A DNA stretch of 55,358 nt from Cohnella thermotolerans DSM 17683 (GTDB lineage: Bacteria; Bacillota; Bacilli; Paenibacillales; Paenibacillaceae), in contig NZ_AUCP01000043.1 of NCBI RefSeq assembly GCF_000429825.1, positions 1 through 55,358 on the forward strand. The letters run 5' to 3'. This document shows positions 34,152 to 42,962 of this stretch, one piece after another (within the stretch, counting starts at the first letter, position 1; each line of letters opens with the position of its first letter). A model generated the notes under the pieces. It was not told the DNA's origin, ran no database searches, and saw nothing but the letters and a program-made list of their open reading frames with translations. The translations under genes and the position numbers were made by a program.

Positions 34152-34952
34152 ATGCCGGATTCGCCGGAGAAGCGCGTGACGCTGCACGGCTTCAACAATC
34201 TCACGAAGACGCTCAGCTTTAATATGTACGACATTTGTTATACGAAAACGGTCGAGGAACGCGAGGCCTACATCGCTTACGTCGATGAGCAGTACAATTC
34301 GGAGCGGCTGACGCAAATTTTGAACGCGGTGGCGGACATTATCGGCGCCCACGTCCTGAATACGGCCAAGCAGGATTACGTTCCGCAGGGAGCGAGCGTG
34401 ACGTTCCTCGTGTCGGAGGGGCCCGTCGTCGAAGCGCCGACGGACGATGCGGCGCCGGGTCCATTGCCGGGCAATGTGGTGCTGCAGCTCGACAAAAGCC
34501 ACATTACGGTTCATACCTATCCGGAATACCACCCGACCGAGGGCTTCAGAACGTTCCGCGCCGACATCGACGTCTCCACCTGCGGCGAGATTTCTCCTCT
34601 CAAGGCGCTTCATTACTTGATCCACTCGTTCGAGGCGGACATTATGACGATCGATTACCGGGTCCGCGGCTTCACGAGGGACGTCAGCGGCCGCAAGCTG
34701 TTCATTGACCACGACATCAGCTCGATCCAAAACTACATACCGCCGGAAATCGTCTCGGCCTACGACATGATCGACGTCAACGTCTATCAGGAGCACATTT
34801 TCCACACCAAATGCAAGCTGCGCAGGTTCGATCTCAACAACTATCTGTTCAGTTACACGAAGGACAAGCTGGGGAAGGACGAGCAGGAGAACATCGCCAA
34901 GCGGCTGCAGAAGGAAATGGACGAAATTTTTTACGGCCAGAATATGGAGTAA
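34152..34952 (+). CDS. speD: S-adenosylmethionine decarboxylase proenzyme, E. coli type
   Basis: A 266-residue pyruvoyl enzyme that makes decarboxylated AdoMet for spermidine synthesis. The self-cleavage site is in [16 protein letters not shown], where Ser116 becomes the pyruvoyl group. [20 protein letters not shown] and [11 protein letters not shown] are further family landmarks. The length (about 265 residues) marks the long class 1A form rather than the short B. subtilis SpeH form. No spermidine synthase (speE) is nearby, so it is a solitary gene. GGGGAGG precedes the ATG. Confidence 0.93.
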   Translation: MPDSPEKRVTLHGFNNLTKTLSFNMYDICYTKTVEEREAYIAYVDEQYNSERLTQILNAVADIIGAHVLNTAKQDYVPQGASVTFLVSEGPVVEAPTDDAAPGPLPGNVVLQLDKSHITVHTYPEYHPTEGFRTFRADIDVSTCGEISPLKALHYLIHSFEADIMTIDYRVRGFTRDVSGRKLFIDHDISSIQNYIPPEIVSAYDMIDVNVYQEHIFHTKCKLRRFDLNNYLFSYTKDKLGKDEQENIAKRLQKEMDEIFYGQNME

Positions 34953-35006
34953 GTGGTGGAAAGTTCGTCTGGCCAAGGGCCAGGAGCCGCAACCCGCCGA
35001 AGTCGG

Positions 35007-35210
35007 CTACCAGCTCGCGAAACGGGCCGGCACGGAGCTGTAACTATCCAGGCAATAGGTCACGATGACGAAGACGCCCATCATGCCGAAGTAAGTCAGA
35101 ATGCCGCTTACGATCATAAACGTCATCGAGACGAGAAGCAGCCCCCAGTACCCGGTCGTTGAACAGCAGGACGAACGCAACAGCCATAAGCGTGTCAAGA
35201 ATAACGCCAA
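35007..35210 (-). pseudogene. Possible remnant of a membrane protein gene
   Basis: On the minus strand GYWGLLLVSMTFMIVSGILT followed by YFGMMGVFVIVTYCLDSYSS looks like two membrane helices ending in PARFASW and a stop, but the preceding codons belong to a different frame (MAVAFVLLFNDRV in another frame). I could not name the family. It may be a frameshifted relic or a 67-residue small membrane protein. The rest of the 34953-35400 gap has no gene-like sequence. Confidence 0.3.
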
Positions 35211-35250
35211 CCCTTCGACATATGATGTACCTCGATCATAGTGACCAAAC

Positions 35251-35294
35251 TTAAGCGGGAGTTAGAGAAAGCTTAATGGGAGTTTAGCGGAAAC
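35251..35294. repeat. Two tandem 22-base imperfect repeats
   Basis: TTAAGCGGGAGTTAGAGAAAGC is followed at once by TTAATGGGAGTTTAGCGGAAAC, which agrees at 16 or 17 positions. The function is unknown. Confidence 0.45.
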
Positions 35295-35423
35295 GGAAAC
35301 TATGCTGAATGGTCGTTCGCTCCTGCCGTCTAGCGCCTAGAATAGCATGTACGACTGAAGGTGCCCTGAGCGTCCGCTGAAAAGTTGCTGAATGTCACCG
35401 ATACGGCGGCGGATTGCATATGC

Positions 35424-35452
35424 CCTGTAAGATCGAAAATCGCTCTTACAGG
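35424..35452. other. Hairpin in the speD-siderophore operon gap
   Basis: CCTGTAAGA and TCTTACAGG form a perfect 9-bp stem around an 11-base loop with two further inner G-C pairs. No T tract follows on either strand. Confidence 0.5.
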
Positions 35453-35470
35453 CAATAGTTCTTCGAACGC

Positions 35471-35504
35471 AAAAAGGCGGTGCAGGGATAAACCCTTGCA
35501 CCGC
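35471..35504 (-). terminator. Terminator of the siderophore ABC operon
   Basis: On the minus strand GCGGTGCA(AGGG)TTTAT(CCC)TGCACCGC forms an 11-12-bp stem, followed by CTTTTTG. It lies 57 bases beyond the last permease stop. Confidence 0.85.
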
Positions 35505-35560
35505 ACTATTTTGCCTACTTGCGGGACAGCCTCGTCCCTTTTACGACTGCGACGCAGCTC

Positions 35561-36574
35561 CTACGCTACTTTCCTCAGCAGCAAATAAACGAAGTACGGC
35601 GCCCCGATAAACGCGACGACGATCCCCGCCGGAATGCCCTCCGCGGTTCCGACGTTGCGCCCGATCGTGTCGGCCAGCAGCAGCAGCCAGCCGCCCATCA
35701 GCACGGACACCGGCACGAACATTTGATGCCGCGGCCCGACCAACGCTTTGGCGATATGGGGAGCCATCAGCCCGACGAAGGAGATGCCGCCGGTAACCGA
35801 CACCGCAGAGGCGGCGAGGGCGACGGACGTCAGCAGCAGGACGATCCGTTCCCGGTTCACCGCGACGCCCGAGCCGATCGCGACCGATTCGTGCAGCGAG
35901 AGCAGGTTGAGCGAATTGGATTTGTACAGGGCGAACGGAATGAGAACCGCCAGCCATGGAATAATGGACAGAACGAACGGCCAATCGGTTCCCCAGATGC
36001 TTCCGTTGAGCCACTTGGCAATAAAATCGACCTTTTCCCGATCCGTCGACGAGATAATGACGATCATCGAACCCGATAACGCCGTGGACACGCCGACGCC
36101 GACAAGCACGAGGCGGATCGGCTGAAGCCCCTGCGATTTGCTGTACGAGAACGCATAAATAAGGCCCGCCGTCAGGAAGCCGCCTCCGAAGGCGACGAGC
36201 GGCAGCAAATAAACGAACGAGCCCGGCTCGACCGGAAAATACAAGAAGAAAATCGAGATGGCGACGCCGGCTCCGGCGTTGATGCCGATCAAGCCGGGGT
36301 CCGCCAAATCGTTGCGGGCGACGCTCTGCAGAATCGCGCCGGACAGCGCCAGCGCCATGCCGGCGAGCAGCGTAATGACGATTCGGGGCAGACGAATGGA
36401 GAACAGGACGAACTCTTCCTTCAACGTCCCGTGGCCGAGAAAGGTCGGCACGATCCGGCCGAAGGAGACGGAGGAAGCGCCGAGTCCCAGGCCGACGACG
36501 ACCGTCGCCACGGTCAGGAAGAGCAGGGCCAGCAGGACGATCCGCTGTTTGGTTGCCATAGCCGGATGAATCAT
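35561..36574 (-). CDS. Iron-siderophore ABC transporter permease (FecCD family), second
   Basis: A 337-residue BtuC/FecCD-type permease with about ten membrane segments. Landmarks are LRLPRIVI near residue 56, GMALALSGAILQSVARNDLADPG, and the ATPase-contact region GLMAPHIAKALVGPRHQMFV. It forms a heterodimeric channel with the next gene upstream, whose stop its start overlaps by 4 bases. No ATPase gene follows, so the transporter must share a FhuC/YusV-type ATPase encoded elsewhere, as known for several Bacillus siderophore systems. Confidence 0.92.
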   Translation of the reverse strand: MIHPAMATKQRIVLLALLFLTVATVVVGLGLGASSVSFGRIVPTFLGHGTLKEEFVLFSIRLPRIVITLLAGMALALSGAILQSVARNDLADPGLIGINAGAGVAISIFFLYFPVEPGSFVYLLPLVAFGGGFLTAGLIYAFSYSKSQGLQPIRLVLVGVGVSTALSGSMIVIISSTDREKVDFIAKWLNGSIWGTDWPFVLSIIPWLAVLIPFALYKSNSLNLLSLHESVAIGSGVAVNRERIVLLLTSVALAASAVSVTGGISFVGLMAPHIAKALVGPRHQMFVPVSVLMGGWLLLLADTIGRNVGTAEGIPAGIVVAFIGAPYFVYLLLRKVA

Positions 36575-37584
36575 GAGAGCGACTTGACTCCTTTACGCAC
36601 GATGAACAGGAAGAAAGGCAGCCCTATCATCGCGATAATCGCCGTCACGGGGGTTTCGTACGGAGCGTTGAGCGTTCGCGCCAGCGTATCGGCGAGCAGC
36701 ATGAACACCGCTCCCCAGACGGCCGACAGCGGAAGGACGGAGCGGTAATCGGTGCCGGACATGGCGCGCACGATATGGGGAACCATCAGCCCCAGAAACG
36801 CCAGATTCCCGACCAGCGCCACGGACGCGCCCGCCAGCAGAATGACCACGACGTACAGCACGATTTTGACGTAAACCGTCCGCAGCCCGAGCCCGACGGC
36901 GGCTTCTTCGTTCACGCTCAGGATGGTCAGCTGCCTGGAGAGAAGGAGGGCGACGACGATGCCGGCGCCGATCACCGGCGAGATGCTCTGAAGCTGTCCC
37001 CACGTCGTGCCGATCAAAGCGCCGGCCGTCCACATGGACACGTCCTTCGTGACTTTGTAGGCGAGGCCGATTCCTTCCGCCGTCGCGTAGAGGAAGGCGG
37101 ACACGGCGGCTCCGGCCAGCACGATGCGAAGCGGCGACAGCCCGCCCTTCTTGACGGCGCCGATGCCGAGCACCAGGAAAGTGCCGACGGCGGCGCCGAT
37201 AAAGCAGGCGACCGTCTTGCCGAAATAGCCGGTCGAAGGGAGCAGGGCGATGACGAACGCAAGCGCGGCGTTGGCGCCGGCCGTCAGCCCCAGCAAGCCG
37301 GGGTCGGCGAGCGGATTTCTCGTCAGCCCCTGCATAATGGCGCCGGATACGGCAAGCGCGGCGCCGACGACGACGGCCGCGAGCTCGCGGGGCAGCCGGA
37401 GTTCGCGGACGATCGTAATCTTCTCTTCCGACGCGTTGGAGAAGATCGCCAGCCAGACGTCCCGGACGGTCGCATCATCCGCCGCCCCGAAAATCATGGC
37501 GGCCGCGAACATGCCCGTCAGGATCGCCAGCCCCAGAAGCAAATGGAACGCAAAGGAGGTAGTGCGACGTTTATCTAAGCTCAT
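36571..37584 (-). CDS. Iron-siderophore ABC transporter permease (FecCD family), first
   Basis: A 337-residue FecCD-type permease with about ten membrane segments. Landmarks are LRLPRELAAVVVGAALAVSG, AIMQGLTRNPLADPGLLG and the contact loop GLMVPHIVRAMSGTDYRSVL. It lies 72 bases after the binding-protein gene in the Fur-box operon. GAGAGAAGG precedes the ATG. Together with the second permease it would transport an Fe3+-siderophore complex. Confidence 0.92.
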   Translation of the reverse strand: MSLDKRRTTSFAFHLLLGLAILTGMFAAAMIFGAADDATVRDVWLAIFSNASEEKITIVRELRLPRELAAVVVGAALAVSGAIMQGLTRNPLADPGLLGLTAGANAALAFVIALLPSTGYFGKTVACFIGAAVGTFLVLGIGAVKKGGLSPLRIVLAGAAVSAFLYATAEGIGLAYKVTKDVSMWTAGALIGTTWGQLQSISPVIGAGIVVALLLSRQLTILSVNEEAAVGLGLRTVYVKIVLYVVVILLAGASVALVGNLAFLGLMVPHIVRAMSGTDYRSVLPLSAVWGAVFMLLADTLARTLNAPYETPVTAIIAMIGLPFFLFIVRKGVKSLS

Positions 37585-37656
37585 CCTTCTCTCATCTTTC
37601 CTTCTATAGAGTAGAGAGAGGAATTCGCCGAGCGGACGAACGCCTCCCTATCGGAA

Positions 37657-38652
37657 TTATTGGCCCAGGAAGTGATCGATGAAGAATTGCAATTGGTAAT
37701 CGAGCGTCAAGGCGTCGTTAAAATAAAATTCGTTCATGTTCACTTCGTACACATGCCCATCTTTGACGGCGGGAAGGTTCTTGTACGTCTCCGTCTGCTG
37801 GAAGGAAGTGTCGGAGCCATCGCTCTTGCTGAGGATGACGTAGTCGCCCGCGTATTCGGGAAGCACCTCCGAAGAGAGCGCGTAATAGCCGTCTTTGTCG
37901 GTCATCGCCTTCACCTTCTCGGGCATGGGCAGCTTCATCGCCTGGTACAAAATTTCCGTGCCCCGTCCCCAGTGGTCGCCGTAGACATACAACTGTTTCT
38001 CGTAGCTCTCGATGACCGAGACCGTCTTGTCTGCGCCGATCTTCGCCTTGATCTCTTCGCCGGCTTGCTCGGCGCGCGCCTTGAAGTCGTCGATCCAGGC
38101 CTGGGCTTCCTTCTCCTTGTTCAGCAGCTTGCCGATTTCCAAAATTTGCGTCAGGTAATCGACCTTGCCGTACGTATAGGTGACGGTGGGGGCGATCTGC
38201 TTCAGCTTGTCGACGTTTTTGATGTTCGACAGGCCGATGATCAGGTCGGGCTTGAGCTCGATAATTTTCTCCAAGTCCTCGTCGGACACTTCCGCAACAT
38301 CCTTTAATTGATCCTGGAAGCGGGGATTCAGCTTCGACCACGAATCGACGCCGACGAGATGGACGCCGAACTTCATGACATCGCCCGCAAACGAGGAGAG
38401 GACGATGACGCGCTGCGGATTGGCGGGCACTTCGACGGGGCCGTTCTCGGATTGATAAGTGATCGTACCCGTCTGGGCGCCGCTCTCGGACGTATTCGCG
38501 GGGGAGCTGGCCGCGGAGCCGCTCGGGGAGCTTGCGGCGGATTCGGCAGGGGAGCCGGACGCGGAGCTGCCGGCGTTGTTCGTATTGTTATTGCCGCAGG
38601 CGGCGAGCGCCATTACAAGCAGAATCATAAGGGGAAGCAGCAGTTTTTTCAT
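37657..38652 (-). CDS. Iron-siderophore binding lipoprotein
   Basis: A 331-residue Peripla_BP_2 protein that binds the ferric siderophore outside the membrane. The lipobox LALAAC puts the lipidated Cys near residue 18, and a Ser/Ala/Pro-rich linker follows to about residue 55. Then come NPQRVIVLSSFAGDVMKFGV and LIIGLSNIKNVDKLKQIAPT, and the protein ends LDYQLQFFIDHFLGQ. The ATG at 38652 has AAGGAG upstream; an in-frame ATG at 38718 lies inside the promoter region. It is first in a Fur-controlled operon with two permeases. Confidence 0.92.
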   Translation of the reverse strand: MKKLLLPLMILLVMALAACGNNNTNNAGSSASGSPAESAASSPSGSAASSPANTSESGAQTGTITYQSENGPVEVPANPQRVIVLSSFAGDVMKFGVHLVGVDSWSKLNPRFQDQLKDVAEVSDEDLEKIIELKPDLIIGLSNIKNVDKLKQIAPTVTYTYGKVDYLTQILEIGKLLNKEKEAQAWIDDFKARAEQAGEEIKAKIGADKTVSVIESYEKQLYVYGDHWGRGTEILYQAMKLPMPEKVKAMTDKDGYYALSSEVLPEYAGDYVILSKSDGSDTSFQQTETYKNLPAVKDGHVYEVNMNEFYFNDALTLDYQLQFFIDHFLGQ

Positions 38653-38674
38653 GGGGATCTCCTTCTTGTTTAAA

Positions 38675-38722
38675 TTAGTTGTCCAGAAAATGTTCGGTGA
38701 AAAATTCGAGCTGATCATCCAT
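38675..38722 (-). pseudogene. Last 15 codons of a second siderophore-binding protein
   Basis: Between the Fur box and the binding-protein gene the minus strand reads MDDQLEFFTEHFLDN and a stop. This is the same end as the intact gene's (DYQLQFFIDHFLGQ). The ATG of this frame falls inside the -10 box, so it cannot be translated from the current promoter. I read it as the tail of a deleted tandem paralogue. Confidence 0.6.
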
Positions 38723-38743
38723 TATAAATGATAATGATTCTCA
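38721..38743 (-). promoter_or_regulatory. Fur box and -10 of the siderophore operon
   Basis: TGATAATGATTCTCA (38729-38743) matches the 15-base Fur core TGATAATNATTATCA at 13 of 14 fixed positions. On the minus strand TATAAT (38721-38726) is a perfect -10. Iron-loaded Fur bound here would block RNA polymerase. Confidence 0.88.
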
Positions 38744-38988
38744 ATATCACCAAACAAACTTTATCTCGGCCCGGGTATTTTGTCAATATCCTTTTCAATT
38801 TTTTTGCTTGCAAACAAAACGCTTCCGCCGTCTTCGGAAGACGAAGAAGCTTTGCGGATTGCGGCAGGCAATCAGGCGCAGAACGGGGATGTCACTGGAA
38901 ATACGATCCGAACGGTTGCCCGCCCGTGGAACATTCGGTATGATAGGATGTGCTGATTATGGCCGGACAACGGAGATAGGATGAGTTG

Positions 38989-40215
38989 ATGAGCAACAAG
39001 CTAAGCGACAAAGAGCAAATGGAACTTATCGAATCGATGCGCAAAGCGAAAGAACTGGAGGAGATGAGGCTCGCGAAGGAGGAAGCCAAGCGCTGGACGC
39101 CGATCGAATCGCCGCTCTCTCTCGCCGATGCGCTCGCGCGCTTGACGAAGCAGGAGCTGACGGCCATTCGGACGGAGCTGAATATCGCAGGCGTCAGCTC
39201 CCTGAACAAGCAGGATTTGGCGGACAAGCTGGCGGAGCTGATTCCCCAATACCTAGGCGGCATATTGGAGCGGTTTGACGAGGAGAGATATCAGGTCGTC
39301 AAGAAAGCGGCGGACCGCCGCGACGCGTTTCCCGCTCTCGGCGATCCGTACAAGGTCTCTTACTTTCTGAACCTGGGCTTGCTGTTCCCCGGAACGCAGC
39401 AGGGCAAGCGGGTTCTGGTCATGCCGCAAGAGATCAAAGCCGGCATCAAGAGCTTCGATTCGCCGGCGCTCAAGCAGAAGATTCGCGCCAATACGCAACT
39501 GATTCGTCTGGTGACGGGAATGCTGGCTTATTACGGGGTGCTTGACACGATTGAGCTGTGGAAAATGGTCGCTCCGCATCATCGAACCGAGATGTCGGCG
39601 CAAGAATTCGACCGTTTCGTCAGCAGTCGGGCGGACTTTGCGGGAGGATGGCAAATCGGCCCTTATGGCATCGCGGACGAAGCGGTCGTCGATCCGGAAG
39701 GCATCGTGCGGGAGCACCGCAGCCGGAGCGAGCTTCCTTATTATCCGTTCACGACGGAGCAGCTGCTGGAAGCGGGCGTGCCGGATTTTATCGACCGGAA
39801 TTTAAGCTATCGTTCGTTCGTCAACTTCATCATGGGTCATTATTCGGTCGCGAAGGAGGAAGCGGACGAAGTCGTGGCGGAGCTCACCTTCCAAATCCAG
39901 AACGGAGACCCGCCTTCGATGCTGATCGAATTTTTGCAGGAAAGGTTCGACATGTCCGAGCGGGAGATCGCGGAAGGGTTCGTCGGCCATTTGACGGAGC
40001 TCAACAATAACACGAGGCTGTGGGTGCTGAAGGGGCATACGCCGAACGAGCTGTCCCCGGCCCTGCCTTCAAGACCGAGCATGGAACGCCGAGAGCCGAA
40101 GCGGACGAACTCGGCGGGCAACGTCATCGACATCGCCACCGGCCGCAAAATCGGCCGCAACGATCCTTGCCCGTGCGGAAGCGGCAAGAAATTCAAGAAG
40201 TGCTGCGGGGGCTGA
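38989..40215 (+). CDS. SEC-C zinc-motif protein with SAP/Rho-N-like N-terminus
   Basis: A 408-residue soluble protein. Residues about 1-35 are a charged helix. Residues 44-90 ([20 protein letters not shown] then [19 protein letters not shown]) resemble a SAP/Rho-N nucleic-acid-binding fold. The centre is not recognised. The last 20 residues, [20 protein letters not shown], are a SEC-C zinc motif as found at the end of SecA, used for SecB or ribosome contact. The combination suggests a nucleic-acid- or translation-linked role, not a proven one. The ATG at 38989 follows a TTG codon. A bidirectional terminator follows. Confidence 0.8.
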   Translation: MSNKLSDKEQMELIESMRKAKELEEMRLAKEEAKRWTPIESPLSLADALARLTKQELTAIRTELNIAGVSSLNKQDLADKLAELIPQYLGGILERFDEERYQVVKKAADRRDAFPALGDPYKVSYFLNLGLLFPGTQQGKRVLVMPQEIKAGIKSFDSPALKQKIRANTQLIRLVTGMLAYYGVLDTIELWKMVAPHHRTEMSAQEFDRFVSSRADFAGGWQIGPYGIADEAVVDPEGIVREHRSRSELPYYPFTTEQLLEAGVPDFIDRNLSYRSFVNFIMGHYSVAKEEADEVVAELTFQIQNGDPPSMLIEFLQERFDMSEREIAEGFVGHLTELNNNTRLWVLKGHTPNELSPALPSRPSMERREPKRTNSAGNVIDIATGRKIGRNDPCPCGSGKKFKKCCGG

Positions 40216-40236
40216 CGCGATCGGCCGCTTGCAGGC

Positions 40237-40280
40237 AAGAAGGACGCTCGATCCGGTTCGCGGATGCGAGCGTCCTTCTT
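40237..40280. terminator. Bidirectional terminator
   Basis: AAGAAGGACGCTCG (40237-40250) and CGAGCGTCCTTCTT (40267-40280) are perfect 14-base complements. The arms end in T-rich sequence on both strands, and the stem separates two converging genes. Confidence 0.85.
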
Positions 40281-40283
40281 CGT

Positions 40284-40736
40284 TTACGCCAAGCCGCCTT
40301 CCGGGCGAACGGCCCGGGCCAGCCAGTCTTTTCTCGCCAATGCCGCCTCCGTGAGCGCCGGCGTCTCGTATTCGAAGCGCAGCGTCCCGTTGCCGCCCGC
40401 CTCCTTCATCAGCGCAAGCAGCGCGGCTCCCCAGACGGGCCTGTCCTCGTTCGCAACGGCGGGAAGGTCCGGGAAGTAATAATAATAGACGTCCATAAGC
40501 CAGCGGTTGACCGTCTCCATCTCCGGCGAGGCGAATACCGCCCTCTTCTTCTCGAACAGCTCCTGCGGAAAAGGAAGCCCTTCTCCGGCATAAGCGGCGA
40601 ATCCGTCCGGACCGATCTGCCCCTGCGCTCTCAGCAGCCAGATCGCCAGTCCGCTCCATCGGATCGGCCGAGGCGGAATCGGTGAAAGGCTGCGTAGACA
40701 TCTTGCATGTTCACCCCGATTGTGGAATGTTCTCAT
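40284..40736 (-). CDS. Hypothetical protein
   Basis: A 150-residue protein that I do not recognise. It is soluble, Trp-rich in the middle (IRWSGLAIWLLRAQGQIGPD) and has the aromatic run NRWLMDVYYYYFPDLPAVAN. The composition and third-position GC fit a real gene, and the shared terminator at its end supports transcription. The ATG at 40736 has GGCGGAG about 9 bases upstream; a longer frame to 40793 has no better site. Confidence 0.6.
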   Translation of the reverse strand: MRTFHNRGEHARCLRSLSPIPPRPIRWSGLAIWLLRAQGQIGPDGFAAYAGEGLPFPQELFEKKRAVFASPEMETVNRWLMDVYYYYFPDLPAVANEDRPVWGAALLALMKEAGGNGTLRFEYETPALTEAALARKDWLARAVRPEGGLA

Positions 40737-40911
40737 CTTACCGTTCTCCGCCGTTCGGGTCAAACGGGCGGCGTACTTGCGCGGACCGGCCATCGCCCGC
40801 TATCCAGAGTCTCCCTATTCTAAAAAGGGTTCGGCTGTGCTATAGTTCTTACGTACAACTAAAGAAGAAATCCGGCAGCGTCGCCGGCCTTAACGGTTCG
40901 GACGCGCCGCC

Positions 40912-40947
40912 GGGAGAGGTTCGCGAACTCCCTCTATAAAAAACTAT
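40912..40947 (+). promoter_or_regulatory. preQ1-I riboswitch aptamer
   Basis: AGAGG (40915-40919) and CCTCT (40931-40935) form P1 around TTCGCGAACTC, and the conserved A-rich tail ATAAAAAACTA follows at once. This is the preQ1 class I pattern, and it lies upstream of queC, its usual place. Binding of preQ1 should lower queCDEF expression. Confidence 0.85.
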
Positions 40948-40987
40948 CCGGGAACGGCGGCTCCCTGCGAGCCTGTCGTTCTTGGCG

Positions 40988-41029
40988 TTCGGCGCGAAGC
41001 GGGAGCACCCGCATCGCGCCGAATTCTTT
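40988..41029 (+). terminator. Hairpin/terminator in the queC leader
   Basis: TTCGGCGCGA-A-GCGGG pairs with CCCGC-A-TCGCGCCGAA around AGCA, followed by TTCTTT. The stem lies 40 bases beyond the aptamer and 51 bases before queC, consistent with riboswitch-controlled termination, although I could not draw a clear antiterminator between them. Confidence 0.7.
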
Positions 41030-41079
41030 AGGGACGGTTTCAAGGATCTCTCTCTTCGCATTCAAGAGGAGAGACGGAC

Positions 41080-41751
41080 ATGAACAAGAGTAAAGCGGTC
41101 GTCGTCTTCAGCGGCGGCCAGGACAGCACGACCTGTCTGTTCTGGGCCCTGAAGCGGTTCGACGAAGTGGAGGCCGTAACGTTCGATTACGGACAGCGGC
41201 ACAAGCGGGAGCTGGAGGTTGCGGCGGATATCGCCAAGGAGCTGGGCGTCAGGCACCATGTGCTCGACATGTCGCTGCTGAACCAGTTGGCGCCGAATGC
41301 GCTTACCCGCGACGACATCGCCATCGAGCAGAAGGAAGGCGCCCTTCCGACGACGTTCGTCGACGGACGCAACATGCTCTTTCTGACCTTCGCGGCCGTT
41401 CTCGCGAAGCAGATCGGGGCGAACCATATCGTCACGGGGGTGTGCGAGACCGACTTCAGCGGTTATCCCGATTGCCGCGACGTGTTCGTCAAATCGCTGA
41501 ACGTCACGCTCAACCTGGCGATGGACTACCCGTTCGTCGTCGAGACGCCGCTCATGTGGCTGAACAAGGAGCAGACGTGGGCGCTGGCCGACCAACTCGG
41601 CGCGTTCGAATTCGTGCGCGGGCGGACGCTGACCTGCTATAACGGCATCGTGGCGGACGGCTGCGGGGAATGCCCGGCCTGCAAGCTCCGCAAGAAAGGG
41701 CTGGACGATTATCTGGCTTCGTCGGGCAGGGACAGGGAGGCGAAGGTCTGA
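41080..41751 (+). CDS. queC: 7-cyano-7-deazaguanine synthase QueC
   Basis: A 223-residue ATP-dependent enzyme that converts 7-carboxy-7-deazaguanine to preQ0. The PP-loop FSGGQDSTT spans residues 10-18, and the zinc cysteines are in [16 protein letters not shown] near residues 190-205. [17 protein letters not shown] and [14 protein letters not shown] are family signatures. It is the first gene of queCDEF and follows the preQ1-I leader. GAGGAGAG precedes the ATG. The stop overlaps the queD start by one base. Confidence 0.97.
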   Translation: MNKSKAVVVFSGGQDSTTCLFWALKRFDEVEAVTFDYGQRHKRELEVAADIAKELGVRHHVLDMSLLNQLAPNALTRDDIAIEQKEGALPTTFVDGRNMLFLTFAAVLAKQIGANHIVTGVCETDFSGYPDCRDVFVKSLNVTLNLAMDYPFVVETPLMWLNKEQTWALADQLGAFEFVRGRTLTCYNGIVADGCGECPACKLRKKGLDDYLASSGRDREAKV

Positions 41752-42197
41752 TGCTGCAGCAAATTTACCCGACGGTCTCCCATCCGTATCAATACGAGCT
41801 GAACAAGGACTTGCAGTTTGCCGCGGCGCACTACGTGCCGGCCGAAGACGCGGGTCATTGCCGGCGGATGCACGGCCATACGTACTTTGCGAATGTGACG
41901 GTGGCCGGGGATACGCTCGACGCTTCCGGATTTCTCGTCAATTTCGCCGCGATCAAGAAGCTCATTCACGAGCGGTTCGACCATACCGTGCTGAACGAGG
42001 ATACGGCCAGCTTCGGCGACGACGATCCGGAGCGGTATCCGACGACCGAGGTCGTCGCCCGGACGATTTACGAGATTGTGCAAGAGTACCTGGATCAAAC
42101 CGAGAACCGGCCCGTCTGCGTGCAAGTGTTCCTGCGCGAGACGCCGACGAGCTACGTCGTGTACCGGCCGAAGAAGAAGGCGGGGAGCGAGCGATGA
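41751..42197 (+). CDS. queD: 6-carboxy-5,6,7,8-tetrahydropterin synthase QueD
   Basis: A 148-residue zinc enzyme that turns dihydroneopterin triphosphate into 6-carboxytetrahydropterin, the first committed step to queuosine after GTP cyclohydrolase. Zinc ligands are His27, His41 and His43, and the catalytic Cys37 lies in HCRRMHGHTYFANV, with DHTVLNED and PTTEVVARTIYE further on. The start at 41751 overlaps the queC stop (TGATG), and the stop overlaps the queE start (ATGA). Confidence 0.96.
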   Translation: MLQQIYPTVSHPYQYELNKDLQFAAAHYVPAEDAGHCRRMHGHTYFANVTVAGDTLDASGFLVNFAAIKKLIHERFDHTVLNEDTASFGDDDPERYPTTEVVARTIYEIVQEYLDQTENRPVCVQVFLRETPTSYVVYRPKKKAGSER

Positions 42198-42919
42198 GCG
42201 AGAGGCGCATCCCCGTCATCGAAATATTCGGCCCGACGGTGCAGGGCGAGGGCCGGGTCATCGGCCGCAAAACGATGTTCGTTCGCACGTCCGGCTGCGA
42301 TTACCGCTGCGCCTGGTGCGATTCCGCCTTCACCTGGGACGGAACCGGCAAAGACGACATCCGCCTGCTGACGGCGGGCGAGGTGATCGGGGAGCTGACG
42401 GAGAAGGGCGGCGAGTTCGCCCACGTCACGCTCTCCGGCGGCAATCCGGCGCTGCTGCCGCAGCTCGGGGAGCTGATCGACCGGCTTCACGCGCAGGGCG
42501 CCGAGGTTGCGCTGGAGACGCAGGGGAGCAAGTGGCAGGAATGGTTCCGCAGCGTCGACGAGCTGACGCTCTCCCCCAAACCGCCCAGCTCCGGCATGGA
42601 GACCGACTGGGCTGCGCTGGACGGCATCGTCGGGAAGCTGGAGAACGCGGGCCGCAGCTTCAGCCTGAAGGTCGTCGTCTTCGACGAGGCGGATCTGGAT
42701 TACGCGGCGGCCGTCCATGCGCGGTACGCTTCGGCGCCTTTCTACCTGCAGGCCGGCAACGGCCGACTCGGGGAGACGGAACCGGCGCGCCTGCTGCCGT
42801 ACTTGCTGGAGCGTTACGAGTGGCTGATCGGAACGGTCATGGCGGATGCGAGATTCCGCAAGGTGCACGTGCTGCCTCAGCTCCATACGTGGGTATGGGG
42901 CAACAAGAAGGGCGTATAA
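42194..42919 (+). CDS. queE: 7-carboxy-7-deazaguanine synthase QueE
   Basis: A 241-residue radical-SAM enzyme that contracts the pterin ring to 7-carboxy-7-deazaguanine. The cluster motif CDYRCAWC (Cys35, Cys39, Cys42; CX3CX2C) is preceded by EIFGPTVQGEGRVIGRKTMF, which is diagnostic of QueE, and followed by VTLSGGNPALL. The start overlaps the queD stop by 4 bases. Confidence 0.96.
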   Translation: MSERRIPVIEIFGPTVQGEGRVIGRKTMFVRTSGCDYRCAWCDSAFTWDGTGKDDIRLLTAGEVIGELTEKGGEFAHVTLSGGNPALLPQLGELIDRLHAQGAEVALETQGSKWQEWFRSVDELTLSPKPPSSGMETDWAALDGIVGKLENAGRSFSLKVVVFDEADLDYAAAVHARYASAPFYLQAGNGRLGETEPARLLPYLLERYEWLIGTVMADARFRKVHVLPQLHTWVWGNKKGV

Positions 42920-42962
42920 CGCGGCAAACGCAAAATTTTCATCGAAAAGGACGGGATGATCC

